Positions 53,685-64,000 of a DNA stretch of 64,000 nucleotides are shown in pieces (position 1 is the first letter of the stretch; each line of letters starts with the position of its first letter). A program made the position numbers and the translations under genes. The notes beneath the pieces are model-generated. The model ran no database searches and was not told the DNA's origin. It was given only the letters and a program-made list of their open reading frames with translations. Source of the stretch: Oscillospiraceae bacterium (GTDB lineage: Bacteria > Bacillota > Clostridia > Oscillospirales > Acutalibacteraceae); NCBI GenBank assembly GCA_015065605.1, contig SVPZ01000007.1, positions 1-64,000 on the forward strand, in the 5' to 3' direction.

Positions 53685-56600
53685 ATGGATAACAATATTG
53701 AGTACGAGTCTATAAAAATAGGCCTTGCGTCTCCTGAACAAATCAGAAGTTGGTCGTATGGCGAGGTAACCAAGCCTGAAACTATAAACTACAGAACCCT
53801 TAAACCCGAACAGCAGGGACTTTACTGCGAACGCATTTTTGGACCTACTAAAGACTGGGAATGTCACTGCGGTAAGTATAAGCGTATTCGTTATAAGGGT
53901 AAAATCTGCGAACGCTGCGGTGTTGAAGTAACTCGCGCTAAGGTTCGTAGAGAACGTATGGGTACAATTGAGCTTGCAGCTCCTGTATCTCATATTTGGT
54001 ATTTTAAAACTATTCCTTCCCGTATGGGACTTGCTTTGGACGTTTCGCCCAAAGCTCTTGAACAGGTAATCTATTTCTCTCAGTATATCGTAACCGATCC
54101 CGGTAATACTCCTCTTGAAAAGAAACAGCTTCTTAACGAAAAGCAGTACCGTGATATGAGAGAAAAATATGAGGACGATTTCGTTGCTGAAATGGGCGCG
54201 GAAGCTATTAAAAAGCTTCTTTGTGAAATCGACCTTGAAGAATCTTGCGCAGAACTTCGTCAGGAACTTGAAACCGCAAACGGTCAGAAGAGAATACGTA
54301 TTTTAAAGCGTCTTGAAGTTTTGGAAGCTTTCCGTCTTTCAGGAAACCGTCCTGAATGGATGATTCTTGACGTTCTTCCCGTAATTCCCCCTGATATTCG
54401 TCCTATGGTTCAGCTTGACGGCGGTCGTTTTGCTACAAGTGACCTTAATGACCTTTATCGTCGTGTTATTAACCGTAATAACCGTCTTAAGCGTCTTCTT
54501 GAACTTCACGCTCCTGACATTATCGTTCGTAATGAAAAGCGTATGCTTCAGGAAGCAGTTGATGCCCTTATTGATAACGGACGTCGCGGAAAGGCTGTTA
54601 CAGGCGCCAATAACCGTGCTCTTAAATCTCTTTCCGATATGCTTAAGGGTAAACAGGGTCGTTTCCGTCAGAACCTTCTCGGTAAGCGTGTTGACTATTC
54701 CGGTCGTAGCGTTATCGTTGTAGGTCCTGAACTTAAAATGTATCAGTGCGGTCTTCCTAAGGAAATGGCACTTGAACTTTTCAAGCCCTTCGTTATGAAG
54801 CGTCTTGTTGAAGAAAAGAAGGTTCCCAATATCAAGGCTGCAAGAAAAGCTGTTGAACGCGCAAGCGGTGAAATCTGGGATGCACTCGAAACCGTTATTA
54901 AAGAACATCCCGTTCTTCTTAACCGTGCTCCTACACTTCACAGACTTGGTATTCAGGCTTTCGAGCCCGTTCTCGTTGAAGGTAAGGCTCTTAAACTTCA
55001 TCCTCTCGTATGTACTGCTTATAACGCCGACTTCGACGGTGACCAGATGGCAGTTCACGTACCTCTTTCCGCTGAGGCTCAGGCTGAAGCACGCTTCCTT
55101 ATGCTTGCTGCTAACAACCTTCTCAAGCCTTCCGACGGTAAGCCTGTAGTAGTTCCTACTCAGGATATGGTGCTTGGTTCTTATTACCTTACTATCGTTA
55201 AGGCTGAAGAACACGGCGCAAATAAGGTATTCCGTAATAAAGATGAAGCTGTTATGGCTTATCAGAACGGTGACGTAGGACTTCACGCTCCTATCCGCGT
55301 TCGTTATACCCGCGAAGACGGACTTTCTCGTCTTGTTTGGTGTACCGTTGGTTTCATTATGTTTAATGAATCTATTCCTCAGGATTTAGGTTTCGTTAAG
55401 CGTGACGTTGAGGGACACGAACTTGACCTTGAATGGACCTTTAAACTTAAAGATGATAAGGCTACCTTCGTTCAGAGTAATGACGATATTATTCAGAATA
55501 AGGTGGGTAAAAAGCAACTTAGCAAAATTATCGACAGATGTATTGCTCTTAAGGGTACAAGCGATTCTTCTATTGTTCTTGATAACATCAAGGCAACAGG
55601 ATTTAAGTATTCTACAAAGGGCGCAATTACAGTATCTGTATTTGACGCAGTTATCCCTGAAAGCAAAGCTGATATTATGGGTGCTGCTGAAAGCGAAATC
55701 GATAAGGTGACCAAGAAGTATCGCCGTGGTTTTATGAGTAACGACGAACGTAGCCGTCACGTTATTGAAATCTGGAACAAAGCAACCGAGGATGTTGCTG
55801 ATGCTCTTAAAGATAACCTTGATGAATTCAACCCCATCTTTATGATGGCAGACTCAGGCGCCCGTGGTTCTATGAGTCAGATTCGTCAGCTTGCAGGTAT
55901 GCGTGGTCTTATTGCAAATACCGCAGGTAAGGTTATTGAAGTTCCGATTCGTGCTAACTACCGTGAAGGACTTAACGTACTTGAGTACTTCATTTCTTCA
56001 CGTGGTGCTCGTAAAGGTCTTGCCGATACCGCTCTTCGTACCGCTGACTCCGGTTATCTTACCCGTCGTCTTGTTGACGTATCTCAGGACGTTATTATTC
56101 GTGAAGACGATTGTATGACTACCGAAGGTCTTATGGTTTCCGAAATCAAGGACGGTAATCACGTTATCGAGCCTCTTGAGGAACGTCTTATCGGTCGTTA
56201 CCTCCTCCATGATTTTGTTGACACTGCTACAGGTGAAGTAATCGTTGACAGTAATACTCTTATTACCGCTGACGATGCTAAGAAAATCTGTGACACAGGC
56301 GTTACCGAAATCGAAATCCGTTCTATACTCAGTTGTCTTTCTGACCACGGTGTATGTAAGAAGTGTTACGGTGCTAACCTTGCAACCGGTAAACCCGTTA
56401 CTGCAGGTGAAGCTGTTGGTATTGTTGCTGCTCAGTCTATCGGTGAACCCGGTACACAGCTTACAATGAGAACCTTCCATACCGGTGGTATTGCAAGTAC
56501 TGAAGATATTACTCAGGGTCTTCCCAGAGTTGAAGAACTCTTCGAAGCGCGTCGTCCTAAGCACTGCGGTCTTATCGCTAAAATCGGCGGTCAGGTTACT

Positions 56601-57284
56601 GTTGCTGACGAAAAGAAGAGCAAGATTATTACCATCCGTAATAATGATACCGAAGAAAAGGTTGCTATTCCTTACGGTGTTAATCCTCTTGTTCAGGATG
56701 GCGATTACGTGCTTCCCGGTCAGCTTCTTATTTCAGGTTCCAAGTATCCTCAGGATATTCTTGAGGCTCAGGGCCCCGAAGCTGTTCAACATTATATTAT
56801 TGCTGAAATTCAGAACGCATACCGTACACAGGGTGTTGATATCAACGATAAGCATATCGAAGTTATCATTCGTCAGATGATGAAGAAGTATCTTATTACC
56901 GACCCCGGTTCTACAGAGCTTCTCCAGAACGTACGTTATGACGTAGAAGAAGTTCGCGCAGCCAATAAGGCTATTAACGCACGCCTTGAAGCAGGCGAGG
57001 CAGGTCTTGCACCCGCTTCTTATAAGCCCTTGCTTCTCGGTATCACCAAGGCTTCTCTTGCTACCGAATCCTTCCTTTCTGCCGCTTCCTTCCAGGAAAC
57101 AACACGTGTTCTTACCGAAGCTGCTATTAAGGGTAAGGTTGATCCTCTCTTCGGTCTTAAGGAAAACGTTATTATCGGTAAACTTATTCCTGCAGGTACA
57201 GGTATGAAGTTTAAGGATGCAGAACCTGAAATAACCGAAGAAATAGTAGAAAATGAAGCTGAAACTGTTGCTGTTGCAGAATAA
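53685..57284 (+). CDS. rpoC: RNA polymerase subunit beta'
   Basis: Full-length beta' subunit, 1199 residues. The N-terminal zinc finger has [20 protein letters not shown]; the catalytic Mg2+ loop is [12 protein letters not shown]; the second zinc site is [13 protein letters not shown]. The tail is acidic. GGGAGG precedes the start, 14 bases after rpoB. Confidence 0.98.
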   Translation: MDNNIEYESIKIGLASPEQIRSWSYGEVTKPETINYRTLKPEQQGLYCERIFGPTKDWECHCGKYKRIRYKGKICERCGVEVTRAKVRRERMGTIELAAPVSHIWYFKTIPSRMGLALDVSPKALEQVIYFSQYIVTDPGNTPLEKKQLLNEKQYRDMREKYEDDFVAEMGAEAIKKLLCEIDLEESCAELRQELETANGQKRIRILKRLEVLEAFRLSGNRPEWMILDVLPVIPPDIRPMVQLDGGRFATSDLNDLYRRVINRNNRLKRLLELHAPDIIVRNEKRMLQEAVDALIDNGRRGKAVTGANNRALKSLSDMLKGKQGRFRQNLLGKRVDYSGRSVIVVGPELKMYQCGLPKEMALELFKPFVMKRLVEEKKVPNIKAARKAVERASGEIWDALETVIKEHPVLLNRAPTLHRLGIQAFEPVLVEGKALKLHPLVCTAYNADFDGDQMAVHVPLSAEAQAEARFLMLAANNLLKPSDGKPVVVPTQDMVLGSYYLTIVKAEEHGANKVFRNKDEAVMAYQNGDVGLHAPIRVRYTREDGLSRLVWCTVGFIMFNESIPQDLGFVKRDVEGHELDLEWTFKLKDDKATFVQSNDDIIQNKVGKKQLSKIIDRCIALKGTSDSSIVLDNIKATGFKYSTKGAITVSVFDAVIPESKADIMGAAESEIDKVTKKYRRGFMSNDERSRHVIEIWNKATEDVADALKDNLDEFNPIFMMADSGARGSMSQIRQLAGMRGLIANTAGKVIEVPIRANYREGLNVLEYFISSRGARKGLADTALRTADSGYLTRRLVDVSQDVIIREDDCMTTEGLMVSEIKDGNHVIEPLEERLIGRYLLHDFVDTATGEVIVDSNTLITADDAKKICDTGVTEIEIRSILSCLSDHGVCKKCYGANLATGKPVTAGEAVGIVAAQSIGEPGTQLTMRTFHTGGIASTEDITQGLPRVEELFEARRPKHCGLIAKIGGQVTVADEKKSKIITIRNNDTEEKVAIPYGVNPLVQDGDYVLPGQLLISGSKYPQDILEAQGPEAVQHYIIAEIQNAYRTQGVDINDKHIEVIIRQMMKKYLITDPGSTELLQNVRYDVEEVRAANKAINARLEAGEAGLAPASYKPLLLGITKASLATESFLSAASFQETTRVLTEAAIKGKVDPLFGLKENVIIGKLIPAGTGMKFKDAEPEITEEIVENEAETVAVAE

Positions 57285-57318
57285 TTTTACATTTTTTCAA
57301 AAAAATGTGTAAAGACTA

Positions 57319-57347
57319 TTGACAAGCAGTAATTTTGGTGTTAAAAT
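57319..57347 (+). promoter_or_regulatory. Promoter of the rpsL-rpsG-fusA operon
   Basis: TTGACA (57319-57324), 17 bases, TAAAAT (57342-57347). It separates the str operon from rpoBC. Confidence 0.85.
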
Positions 57348-57391
57348 TCAATAGTATGCGAAACTATGTTTTGCATGGTGAAATAGATATA

Positions 57392-57419
57392 ACGCAGGCA
57401 GGGAAGACCCTGTCTGCGT
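57392..57419 (+). promoter_or_regulatory. Leader hairpin before rpsL
   Basis: ACGCAGGCAGGG / CCCTGTCTGCGT pair over 12 bp with an AAGA loop (one G-U pair). Six T occur at 57428-57433, some bases after the stem. The structure ends just before the ribosome-binding site, so it may be an attenuator or ribosomal-protein-binding leader; function is inferred. Confidence 0.6.
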
Positions 57420-57450
57420 CATATACATTTTTTGAATGAGGAGGTGTGTT

Positions 57451-57870
57451 ATGCCTACGTTTAACCAGTTGGTTCGTAGTGGACGTGAAAATGTAGAGAA
57501 GAAAGCAAAGGCTCCTGCACTTTTAAAGGGTTACAACTCTATGAAGCGCAAGCTTACTGACAACGATTCTCCGCAGAAGAGAGGCGTCTGCACAGCCGTT
57601 AAAACTGCCACTCCGAAAAAGCCGAACTCCGCGCTTCGTAAAATCGCCAGAGTTAGACTTAGTAACGGTATCGAAGTTTCCGCTTACATTCCCGGTATTG
57701 GTCACAATCTTCAGGAACATAGCGTTGTTTTGATCCGTGGCGGACGTGTAAAAGACCTCCCTGGTGTACGTTACCACATTATTCGTGGTACACTCGATGC
57801 ACAGGGTGTAGCCAAGAGAATGCAGAGCCGTTCTAAGTACGGTGCTAAGCGTCCTAAGGCAGGTAAGTAA
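57451..57870 (+). CDS. rpsL: 30S ribosomal protein S12
   Basis: Decoding-centre protein of 139 residues. [11 protein letters not shown] holds the wild-type lysine associated with streptomycin sensitivity, and the D-loop [13 protein letters not shown] is unchanged. The ATG at 57451 is behind GAGGAGGTG; an extension 15 bases upstream is not needed. Confidence 0.97.
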   Translation: MPTFNQLVRSGRENVEKKAKAPALLKGYNSMKRKLTDNDSPQKRGVCTAVKTATPKKPNSALRKIARVRLSNGIEVSAYIPGIGHNLQEHSVVLIRGGRVKDLPGVRYHIIRGTLDAQGVAKRMQSRSKYGAKRPKAGK

Positions 57871-57997
57871 AAGACGAATCTCTGCTGCATAGTACAAGCA
57901 GCGGTGTATATATATTTATTATACGCCTTGCTTGGTGCGTACGGGAATTTGTCACTCGAGTACCTATGATATCATCATTATGAAGGAGGGAAGTAAA
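57871..57997 (+). other. rpsL-rpsG spacer with small hairpins
   Basis: This 127-base spacer holds three short inverted repeats: GCTGC/GCAGC (57883-57902), GTATA/TATAC (57907-57926) and TACGC/GCGTA (57924-57941). No T tract follows, so they are not terminators. They may regulate S7 translation, but the evidence is only the pairing. Confidence 0.4.
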
Positions 57998-58468
57998 GTG
58001 CCAAGAAGAGGTATTATTGCTAAACGCGATGTATTGCCGGATCCGGTTTACAATTCTAAGGTAGTTACTCGTCTTATCAATAACATTATGTTAGACGGTA
58101 AGAAGGGTGTAGCTCAGAAAATTGTATATGGTGCTTTCGACATTATTGTAGAAAAAACTGGGAAAGAAGCTCTCGAAGTATTCGATGCTGCTATGGAAAA
58201 CATTATGCCACAGCTCGAAGTTAAGGCCGTTCGTAAGGGCGGTGCAACCTATCAGGTTCCCTTCGAAGTTCGTCCCGAAAGAAAGCAGACTCTTGGTCTG
58301 CGTTGGCTGACTACTTACAGCCGTGCTCGTTCTGAAAGAACAATGAAAGAGCGTCTTGCAGCCGAAATCCTTGACGCCGTTAACGGTGTAGGCGGCGCTG
58401 CTAAGAAACGTGAAGACACTCACAAGATGGCAGAAGCTAACAGAGCATTTGCACATTACAGATGGTAG
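57998..58468 (+). CDS. rpsG: 30S ribosomal protein S7
   Basis: 16S rRNA-binding assembly protein of 156 residues, starting [20 protein letters not shown] and ending [13 protein letters not shown]. It begins at GTG with AAGGAGGGA upstream. Conserved [18 protein letters not shown] is present. Confidence 0.97.
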   Translation: MPRRGIIAKRDVLPDPVYNSKVVTRLINNIMLDGKKGVAQKIVYGAFDIIVEKTGKEALEVFDAAMENIMPQLEVKAVRKGGATYQVPFEVRPERKQTLGLRWLTTYSRARSERTMKERLAAEILDAVNGVGGAAKKREDTHKMAEANRAFAHYRW

Positions 58469-58504
58469 TCTTATACTACTGATATTATTATGGAGGTTTA
58501 AGTT

Positions 58505-60586
58505 ATGCCAAGACAGGTATCTCTTGAAATGACCAGAAATATTGGTATTATGGCTCACATCGATGCAGGTAAAACCACCACTACTGAACGTATTCTTTTC
58601 TATACAGGTAAGAATCACAAGATGGGTGAAACCCATGATGGCGGTGCCACCATGGACTGGATGGCTCAGGAGCAGGAGAGAGGTATTACCATCACTTCTG
58701 CTGCTACAACTTGCTTCTGGAAAAACCATCGTATCAATATTATCGACACTCCTGGTCACGTTGACTTTACTGTTGAAGTTCAGCGTTCTTTGCGTGTACT
58801 TGACGGTTCCGTAACCGTTATGTGTGCAAAGGGTGGTGTTGAACCTCAGTCTGAAACCGTATGGAGACAGGCTGACGAATACAAAGTACCCAGAATGATA
58901 TACGTTAATAAAATGGATATTATGGGTGCTGACTTCTACCATGTTCTTGACATGGTAAAGGACCGTTTACAGTGTAATGCGGTTCCGATTCAGTTACCTA
59001 TCGGTTCTGAAGACACTTTCCGCGGTATTGTTGACCTCGTTAACAATGTTGCTGAAATTTATTATGACGATATGGGTAAAGACGTACGTGAGGAAGAAAT
59101 TCCTGACGATATGAAGGAACTTGCCGCTAAGTACCGTAACGCTCTTATCGAGTCTGTTGTTGAACAGGACGATGAGCTTATGGAAAAATACTTTGAAGGC
59201 GAAGAACCTACCGTTGAACAGATGAAGAAAATCATCCGTAAGGCTACTATCGATAATAAGATGGTTCCCGTTTGCTGCGGTACTTCCTATCGTAACAAGG
59301 GTGTTCAGCCCTTACTCGACGCTATTGTTGACTATATGCCGGCTCCTACCGACATTGAAGCTATCAAGGGCGTTAACCCCGATACAGATGAACCTGAAGT
59401 TCGTCATTCTTCCGATAAAGAACCTTTTGCAGCTCTTGCATTTAAGGTTGCTACCGACCCCTTCGTTGGTAAGATTTGTTATTTCCGTGTTTATTCCGGT
59501 TCCGTTGATTCCGGCGCTACCGTATATAACTCCGTGAAAGACAATAAGGAAAGAATGGGACGTATCCTTCAGATGCATGCTAACCACAGAGAAGACCTTG
59601 AAACCTGCTACTCCGGTGATATTGCTGCAGCAGTTGGTCTTAAGAACACCACTACCGGTGATACTCTTTGTGATGAAAAGTTCCCTGTTATCCTTGAATC
59701 TATGAACTTCCCTGAGCCTGTTATTCGTGTTGCAGTTGAACCTAAGACCAAGGCAGGTCAGGAAAAAATGGGTATCGCTCTTGCAAAACTTGCAGAAGAA
59801 GATCCTACTTTCAAGGCTTACACCGATGAAGAAACCGGTCAGACCATTATCGCAGGTATGGGTGAACTCCACCTCGAAATTATCGTTGACAGACTTCTTC
59901 GTGAATTTAAGGTTGAAGCTAACGTTGGTGCACCTCAGGTTGCTTATAAAGAAACCATTCGTCAGAAGGTTGACCACGAAACTAAGTACAAACGTCAGTC
60001 CGGTGGTTCCGGTCAGTACGGTCACGTTAAGATTATTCTTGAACCTAATGAGTCCGGTAAGGGTTATGAATTCATTAACTCTGTAACCGGTGGTGCTATT
60101 CCTAAGGAATACATCCCTGCAGTTGATACCGGTATCAAGGGCGCTCTTAACGCAGGTGTACTTGCCAGCTATCCTGTTGTTGACGTTAAGGTTACTCTTT
60201 ATGATGGTTCTTACCACGAAGTTGACTCTTCTGAAATGGCATTTAAGATTGCCGGTTCTATGGCATTCAAAGAAGCTGCAAGAAAAGCTGACCCCGTGCT
60301 TCTCGAACCCATAATGAAGGTTGCTGTTAACGTTCCCGAAGAATATTTCGGTACCGTACAGGGTGACCTTATCGCTCGTCGTGGCGAAATCCTCGGCTTC
60401 GAAGACCGTGGAAACGTTAAGCAGATTAATGCTCACGTTCCGCTCGCAGATATGTTCGGTTATGCTACCGACCTTCGTTCCAAGACTCAGGGCCGTGGTC
60501 AGTACGTAATGGAACCCGATGGTTATAAGCCCGTTCCTAAGAGCGTTGCTGAGAAGATTATTTCTTCTCGTACAAAGAAAGACTAA
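58505..60586 (+). CDS. fusA: Elongation factor G
   Basis: Translocase GTPase of 693 residues. G1 [10 protein letters not shown], switch [12 protein letters not shown]3 DTPGHVDF and G4 NKMD are present, followed by domains II to V. GGAGG precedes the ATG. Confidence 0.98.
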   Translation: MPRQVSLEMTRNIGIMAHIDAGKTTTTERILFYTGKNHKMGETHDGGATMDWMAQEQERGITITSAATTCFWKNHRINIIDTPGHVDFTVEVQRSLRVLDGSVTVMCAKGGVEPQSETVWRQADEYKVPRMIYVNKMDIMGADFYHVLDMVKDRLQCNAVPIQLPIGSEDTFRGIVDLVNNVAEIYYDDMGKDVREEEIPDDMKELAAKYRNALIESVVEQDDELMEKYFEGEEPTVEQMKKIIRKATIDNKMVPVCCGTSYRNKGVQPLLDAIVDYMPAPTDIEAIKGVNPDTDEPEVRHSSDKEPFAALAFKVATDPFVGKICYFRVYSGSVDSGATVYNSVKDNKERMGRILQMHANHREDLETCYSGDIAAAVGLKNTTTGDTLCDEKFPVILESMNFPEPVIRVAVEPKTKAGQEKMGIALAKLAEEDPTFKAYTDEETGQTIIAGMGELHLEIIVDRLLREFKVEANVGAPQVAYKETIRQKVDHETKYKRQSGGSGQYGHVKIILEPNESGKGYEFINSVTGGAIPKEYIPAVDTGIKGALNAGVLASYPVVDVKVTLYDGSYHEVDSSEMAFKIAGSMAFKEAARKADPVLLEPIMKVAVNVPEEYFGTVQGDLIARRGEILGFEDRGNVKQINAHVPLADMFGYATDLRSKTQGRGQYVMEPDGYKPVPKSVAEKIISSRTKKD

Positions 60587-60602
60587 TTTCTAAAGAAAAG
60601 TC

Positions 60603-60631
60603 TTGAAATTTTATAATAAATTTGTTAAACT
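60603..60631 (+). promoter_or_regulatory. Probable tuf promoter
   Basis: TTGAAA (60603-60608), 17 bases, TAAACT (60626-60631), in the 88-base gap between fusA and tuf. It would give tuf extra transcription. Confidence 0.5.
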
Positions 60632-60674
60632 ATGTATAGCATTGCTATCAATTTAATTTTAGGAGGAATTCACA

Positions 60675-61877
60675 ATGGCAAAGGCACATTTTGAACGTAC
60701 CAAACCCCATGTAAACATTGGTACTATCGGTCACGTTGACCATGGTAAGACCACTCTTACCGCTGCTATCACTAAGTATCTTTCTTTAAAGGGTCAGGCT
60801 TCTTTCGAAGACTATGCAAACATCGATAAGGCTCCCGAAGAGAGAGAGCGTGGTATTACAATCAATACCGCACACGTTGAGTACGAGACTGATGCTCGTC
60901 ACTATGCACACGTTGACTGCCCCGGACACGCTGACTATGTTAAGAACATGATCACCGGTGCTGCTCAGATGGACGGTGCTATCCTCGTTATCGCTTCTAC
61001 TGACGGTCCTATGGCTCAGACCAAGGAACATCTCCTTCTTGCTCGTCAGGTTGGCGTTCCTTACATCGTTGTATTCATGAACAAGACTGACCTCGTTGAC
61101 GACGAAGAACTTCTCGAACTCGTTGAAATGGAAATCCGTGAGACTCTCGACAAGTACGAATTCCCCGGCGATGATACTCCTATCATCAAGGGTTCTGCTT
61201 TCAAGGCTCTCGATTCTGATTCTAAAGATCCTGCTGATCCTGTTTACGCTCCTATCGGCGAACTCATGGACGCTGTTGACTCTTACATTCCTACTCCTGA
61301 TCGTAAGGCTGATATGCCCTTCCTTATGCCTATCGAGGACGTTATGACCATTTCCGGTCGTGGTACCGTTGTTACCGGCCGTGTTGAACGTGGTCAGCTC
61401 CACGCAGGTGATGAAGTTGAAATCATCGGTCTTACCGAAGAGAGAAAGAAGACCGTTGTTACTTCTATGGAAATGTTCCGTAAGACTCTTGACTACTGTG
61501 AGGCTGGTGATAACATCGGTGCTCTCCTTCGTGGTGTAGATCGTGAAGGCGTTGAGCGTGGTCAGGTTCTTTGTAAGCCCGGCTCTATCAACCCCCACAC
61601 CAAGTTCCATGGTCAGGTTTATATCCTTACCAAAGAAGAAGGCGGACGTCATACTCCTTTCTTCAACAACTATCGTCCTCAGTTCTATCTCAGAACTACT
61701 GACGTTACCGGCGTTGTATCTCTTCCTGCAGGTACCGAAATGTGTATGCCTGGCGATAACGTAGAGATGGATGTTGAACTCATCACTCCTATCGCTATCG
61801 AAGAAGGTCTCCGTTTCGCTATCCGTGAAGGTGGCCGTACCGTTGGTTCCGGCGTTGTAACCGCTATCAACGAATAA
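60675..61877 (+). CDS. tuf: Elongation factor Tu
   Basis: GTPase of 400 residues that delivers aminoacyl-t[37 protein letters not shown] and NKTD (NKxD) motifs are intact, and the domain II-III joins end in [23 protein letters not shown] precedes the ATG. Codon choice is strongly biased, as expected for a highly expressed gene; this bias opens long spurious frames on the opposite strand. Confidence 0.98.
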   Translation: MAKAHFERTKPHVNIGTIGHVDHGKTTLTAAITKYLSLKGQASFEDYANIDKAPEERERGITINTAHVEYETDARHYAHVDCPGHADYVKNMITGAAQMDGAILVIASTDGPMAQTKEHLLLARQVGVPYIVVFMNKTDLVDDEELLELVEMEIRETLDKYEFPGDDTPIIKGSAFKALDSDSKDPADPVYAPIGELMDAVDSYIPTPDRKADMPFLMPIEDVMTISGRGTVVTGRVERGQLHAGDEVEIIGLTEERKKTVVTSMEMFRKTLDYCEAGDNIGALLRGVDREGVERGQVLCKPGSINPHTKFHGQVYILTKEEGGRHTPFFNNYRPQFYLRTTDVTGVVSLPAGTEMCMPGDNVEMDVELITPIAIEEGLRFAIREGGRTVGSGVVTAINE

Positions 61878-61887
61878 TTAAAGCCTT

Positions 61888-61920
61888 AAAACTCCGTTCG
61901 AAAGAACGGAGTTTTTTCTT
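61888..61920 (+). terminator. Terminator after tuf
   Basis: AAAACTCCGTTC, a GAAA tetraloop and GAACGGAGTTTT, then T-rich DNA. End of the fusA-tuf transcript. Confidence 0.92.
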
Positions 61921-61944
61921 TTTAATAAAAATATAAAATAATGC

Positions 61945-61973
61945 TTGACTTTTTAACGTTTAGCCGTTATAAT
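61945..61973 (+). promoter_or_regulatory. Promoter of tRNA-Thr
   Basis: TTGACT (61945-61950), 17 bases, TATAAT (61968-61973), 16 bases before the mature tRNA. Confidence 0.88.
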
Positions 61974-61989
61974 AATTAACGTTGTCGAT

Positions 61990-62065
61990 GCTGCTATGGC
62001 TCAGGTGGTAGAGCACATCCTTGGTAAGGATGAGGTCACCAGTTCGAATCTGGTTAGCAGCTCCA
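61990..62065 (+). tRNA. tRNA-Thr (GGT anticodon)
   Basis: Acceptor stem GCTGCTA/TAGCAGC, D arm with CTCAGGTGGTAGAG, anticodon stem CATCC/GGATG around TTGGTAA (anticodon GGT, reads ACC/ACU), T arm CCAG TTCGAAT CTGG, discriminator T and an encoded CCA end at 62063-62065. All four stems pair fully. Confidence 0.95.
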
Positions 62066-62069
62066 AACG

Positions 62070-62246
62070 AAAATCCGTTCTCGTAAGAGGGCGGATTTTT
62101 GTTTGTATTATTCACTATTCATTTTTCATCATTCATTATTCATTAACAGGGAACGGATTTTCAAATGAATAATGAATGTTGAAGTCGCACAGCTAACGAA
62201 TAATGAATAATTATTGTGCCCACACCGCTTTTATGCTATAATTCAC
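62070..62246. repeat. 177-base terminator-plus-promoter repeat, copy 1
   Basis: Begins with the hairpin AAAATCCG...CGGATTTTT (62070-62100), which terminates the tRNA transcript. It continues through ATTCATT-rich inverted repeats and ends with a promoter: TTGTGC (62214-62219), 17 bases, TATAAT (62237-62242), that serves the DUF4375 gene. It aligns without gaps to 62735-62911. Confidence 0.85.
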
Positions 62247-62262
62247 CCAAGGAGTTGATTTT

Positions 62263-62667
62263 ATGGGTTTATTTGATATTTTCAAGAAAAAGAAAGTTGA
62301 ATTGACAGAAGAACAACTTAAATGGAATAAGATGTGGGAATTGTGGACAGAAGAAAAAACAAAATCACCTTATACTGAACTAATGACCTATCAAAGTGAA
62401 ATTAATAACGGTGGTCACAGTCAGTATTTTTGCAATGTAGATAATGTAAGTGATTTGAAAAAAGAAATGTCTGCTTTGGAAGAAATTCTTACACTGCTTT
62501 TAAGAGAGAATCTTCAAAAAGCATATGAGGCACATTTGATATTAGAAGAAAAAGAAGATGATGAAAAAGCAGAAGAAGTTTTAGAACAATGCGATGATGT
62601 TTTTTATGAAAACGAAGAACAAATAAATCACATATTACAAGAATATGCCAATACATTAGAAATCTGA
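62263..62667 (+). CDS. DUF4375 (DMP19-like) protein
   Basis: Protein of 134 residues whose SEINNGGHSQYF segment is the signature of DUF4375/DMP19-like proteins. The rest is acidic and helical (EEKEDDEKAEEVLEQCDD). Function unknown; the family occurs mostly in small accessory or immunity-type contexts. AAGGAG precedes the ATG. Codon use is more A-rich than in neighbouring genes. No terminator of its own is seen until the second repeat copy. Confidence 0.75.
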   Translation: MGLFDIFKKKKVELTEEQLKWNKMWELWTEEKTKSPYTELMTYQSEINNGGHSQYFCNVDNVSDLKKEMSALEEILTLLLRENLQKAYEAHLILEEKEDDEKAEEVLEQCDDVFYENEEQINHILQEYANTLEI

Positions 62668-62734
62668 TTGTTATCGGATAAAAATCTAAGTTTTCAGAGC
62701 CCTTTAATTCGTGTCATTAAGTTCAAACTTCCCA

Positions 62735-62911
62735 AAAATCCGTTCTCGTAAGTGGGCGGATTTTTGTTTGTATTATTCACTATTCATTTTTCATCATTCA
62801 TTATTCATTAAAAGAGAACGGATTTCCGAATGAATAATGAAAAATGAAGTCGCACAGCTAACGAATAATGAATAATTATTGCGGCTTTGCCACTTTTATG
62901 TTAAAATACAC
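62735..62911. repeat. 177-base terminator-plus-promoter repeat, copy 2
   Basis: Same layout as copy 1: a terminator-like hairpin first, AAATCCGTTCTC (62736-62747) perfectly inverted as GAGAACGGATTT (62814-62825), ATTCATT-type inverted repeats, and a promoter TTGCGG (62879-62884), 17 bases, TAAAAT (62902-62907). It feeds the hydrolase gene at 62928. Confidence 0.85.
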
Positions 62912-62927
62912 TTAGGCGGTGATTTTA

Positions 62928-63596
62928 ATGGAAGAACATAATTTAGGTAAACTTAAATATTTAATAAGATATCCAAAAGGCTTTGTTAAAGATACGCAAT
63001 ATCCCGTGATTTTATTTCTTCACGGCGCAGGTACAAGAGGTAAAGAAACAAATCTGTTAAAGACTAATTTATTCTTTCCTATTACTGATAAGTATGAAGA
63101 TTTTCCTTTTGTTACCATTGCTCCTTTGTGTTCGGAAAATACGTGGTTTGATTTGTGGGAACATCTCGAAAATCTTGTGTTAGAAATCACAAATCTACCT
63201 TTTGTGGATAACAGACGTATATATTTAATGGGGAATAGTATGGGTGGCTACGCTACGTGGCAGTTGGCAATGAGTATGCCCGAATATTTTGCAGCTATTG
63301 TGCCTATTTGCGGCGGCGGAATGTATTGGAACGGCGGCAGGCTTCGTAACGTACCCACTTGGGCTTTCCATGGCGCAAAAGATACGGTTGTTCTTTTGGA
63401 AGAATCGAAAAAAATGGTTGAGGCTGTTAAAAAATGCGGTGGGGAAGCAGAGCTGACTGTTTATCCCGAAAACGACCACGATGCATGGAGTGATACTTTT
63501 TCTAATCCCGAAGTTTTTGCATGGCTTTTAAAACATCAAAACAATAACGGCATCGTTATCAGCGACGGATATAAAGGAAGCAATATTTACGGCTAA
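62928..63596 (+). CDS. Alpha/beta hydrolase, prolyl oligopeptidase/esterase type
   Basis: Cytoplasmic alpha/beta hydrolase of 222 residues without a signal peptide. LFLHGAG forms the oxyanion strand, the nucleophile is in GNSMGG, the acid in GAKDTVV and the catalytic His in ENDHDAW. It resembles the phospholipase/carboxylesterase-like domain often fused to carbohydrate esterases. The ATG at 62928 has AGGCGGTG upstream. Natural substrate unknown. Confidence 0.83.
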   Translation: MEEHNLGKLKYLIRYPKGFVKDTQYPVILFLHGAGTRGKETNLLKTNLFFPITDKYEDFPFVTIAPLCSENTWFDLWEHLENLVLEITNLPFVDNRRIYLMGNSMGGYATWQLAMSMPEYFAAIVPICGGGMYWNGGRLRNVPTWAFHGAKDTVVLLEESKKMVEAVKKCGGEAELTVYPENDHDAWSDTFSNPEVFAWLLKHQNNNGIVISDGYKGSNIYG

Positions 63597-63606
63597 TATT
63601 TATACT

Positions 63607-63635
63607 AAAAAGCACTTTTTAAAAGTGCTTTTTCT
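63607..63635 (+). terminator. Terminator after the hydrolase
   Basis: AAAAAGCACTTTT / AAAAGTGCTTTTT, ending in a T tract. Confidence 0.85.
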
Positions 63636-63697
63636 ATTGGAGAAAAGCGAAATGGTTATATAAAATACACTTTTGTTTACAGTATTCTACTAATGTA

Positions 63698-63726
63698 TTG
63701 ATTTTAGAAATTTTGCGTGTTATAAT
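63698..63726 (+). promoter_or_regulatory. Promoter of the last gene
   Basis: TTGATT (63698-63703), 17 bases, TATAAT (63721-63726). Confidence 0.8.
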
Positions 63727-63783
63727 TCACAGTGAAAAGGGTTAATTTATTTAACGGACTTTTTTTCAAAGGAGAATGAAATT

Positions 63784-64000
63784 ATGACTTTGGAAGATAA
63801 AATATTAAAACTTAATGGATATGGCAGTGGAAAGTGGGCAGAACGCATTTTGGGCGAAATCGCGTATGCTTCTGCTGTATCAGCCGCTAACGAGCACAGT
63901 TATGATGCTTTAGTTGAGGGCGCTGTGGATTCGCTTATTGAAAGCGCAAATGCTGATGGTGGTGTTATAACTCAATCTGTTGCGCAGGCGACAGAGCAGA
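63784..64000 (+). CDS. Unrecognised protein, cut by the window end
   Basis: Open frame of at least 72 codons starting at ATG 63784 with AAAGGAG upstream and a good promoter. The visible part begins MTLEDKILKLNGYGSGKWAER and continues as a hydrophilic, Ala/Glu-rich sequence; no signal peptide or known motif was recognised. It has no stop before the end of the window. Confidence 0.7.
   Translation, partial: MTLEDKILKLNGYGSGKWAERILGEIAYASAVSAANEHSYDALVEGAVDSLIESANADGGVITQSVAQATEQ

Noticed and set aside
54339..55286. Long minus-strand open frames opposite rpoC, rpoB, fusA, tuf, ilvE and clpC
   Set aside because: They lie opposite conserved genes with strong codon bias, have no ribosome-binding sites or recognisable motifs, and are frame shadows.
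61990..62927. Integration of a mobile element at tRNA-Thr
   Set aside because: No duplicate of the tRNA 3' end and no integrase were found downstream; the repeats there are of a different kind.

Overview
This window looks like a chromosomal segment of a low-GC Gram-positive member of the class Clostridia, most likely an uncultured, gut-type relative of the Oscillospiraceae/Ruminococcaceae. The family-level guess is inference. The evidence for the class is a ctsR-mcsA-mcsB-clpC heat-shock operon with CtsR boxes, a T-box leader, a mraZ-led division and cell-wall cluster, a MurE with the DNPR motif of meso-diaminopimelate-adding enzymes, and -35/-10 promoters of the housekeeping type with 17-base spacers. 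Most of the window is dense, co-directional housekeeping DNA. The accessory DNA is concentrated in about 1.66-5.2 kb, 5.2-13 kb and 61.9-64 kb.

Layout. 0-1.6 kb: the end of a 2-oxoacid:ferredoxin oxidoreductase operon plus a branched-chain aminotransferase. 1.66-3.0 kb: intergenic repeats, a strongly folded small RNA candidate and a small lipoprotein. 3.0-4.86 kb: a solitary VapE-type primase/helicase whose 3' end abuts eight TGTAAACA boxes around an A+T-rich core, with CCTAGAC-type heptamer arrays on both sides; this looks like a one-gene replicon with a satellite-type origin. 4.87-9.9 kb: a T-box operon (specifier probably CUC, leucine) encoding a LeuA-like protein that has lost its metal ligands, a sugar-isomerase/acyl-CoA-synthetase fusion and an amidohydrolase. 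9.9-13 kb: a PfkB kinase fused to an AraC-type DNA-binding domain and two nucleoside hydrolase paralogues.

13.1-25.4 kb: mraZ-rsmH-ftsL-pbp-murE-mraY-ftsW-murG-murA-ftsQ-ftsZ, without murF, murD or ftsA. 25.5-30.3 kb: a Cys-rich 46-residue protein on the minus strand, then the CtsR regulon operon. 30.3-31.8 kb: an AlkD-like repair protein and a DUF4886 protein, divergent. 31.8-39.9 kb: a complete arginine operon argGHCJBDF behind ArgR-like boxes. 39.9-46.3 kb: a metal ABC transporter pair, a small lipoprotein, uvrC and a Ca2+-type P-ATPase. 46.4-49.6 kb: prmA, prfB and a lipid-anchored peptidyl-prolyl isomerase. 49.6-61.9 kb: rpoB, rpoC, rpsL, rpsG, fusA, tuf. 61.9-64 kb: tRNA-Thr and two small accessory genes, each preceded by the same 177-base terminator-plus-promoter repeat, then a gene cut off by the window end.

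The items most worth following up are the putative minimal replicon at 2959-4858 and the leucine-T-box operon with the apparent LeuA pseudoenzyme at 5194-9887. No homology search or folding calculation was run; every assignment comes from reading the sequence and recalling family motifs.
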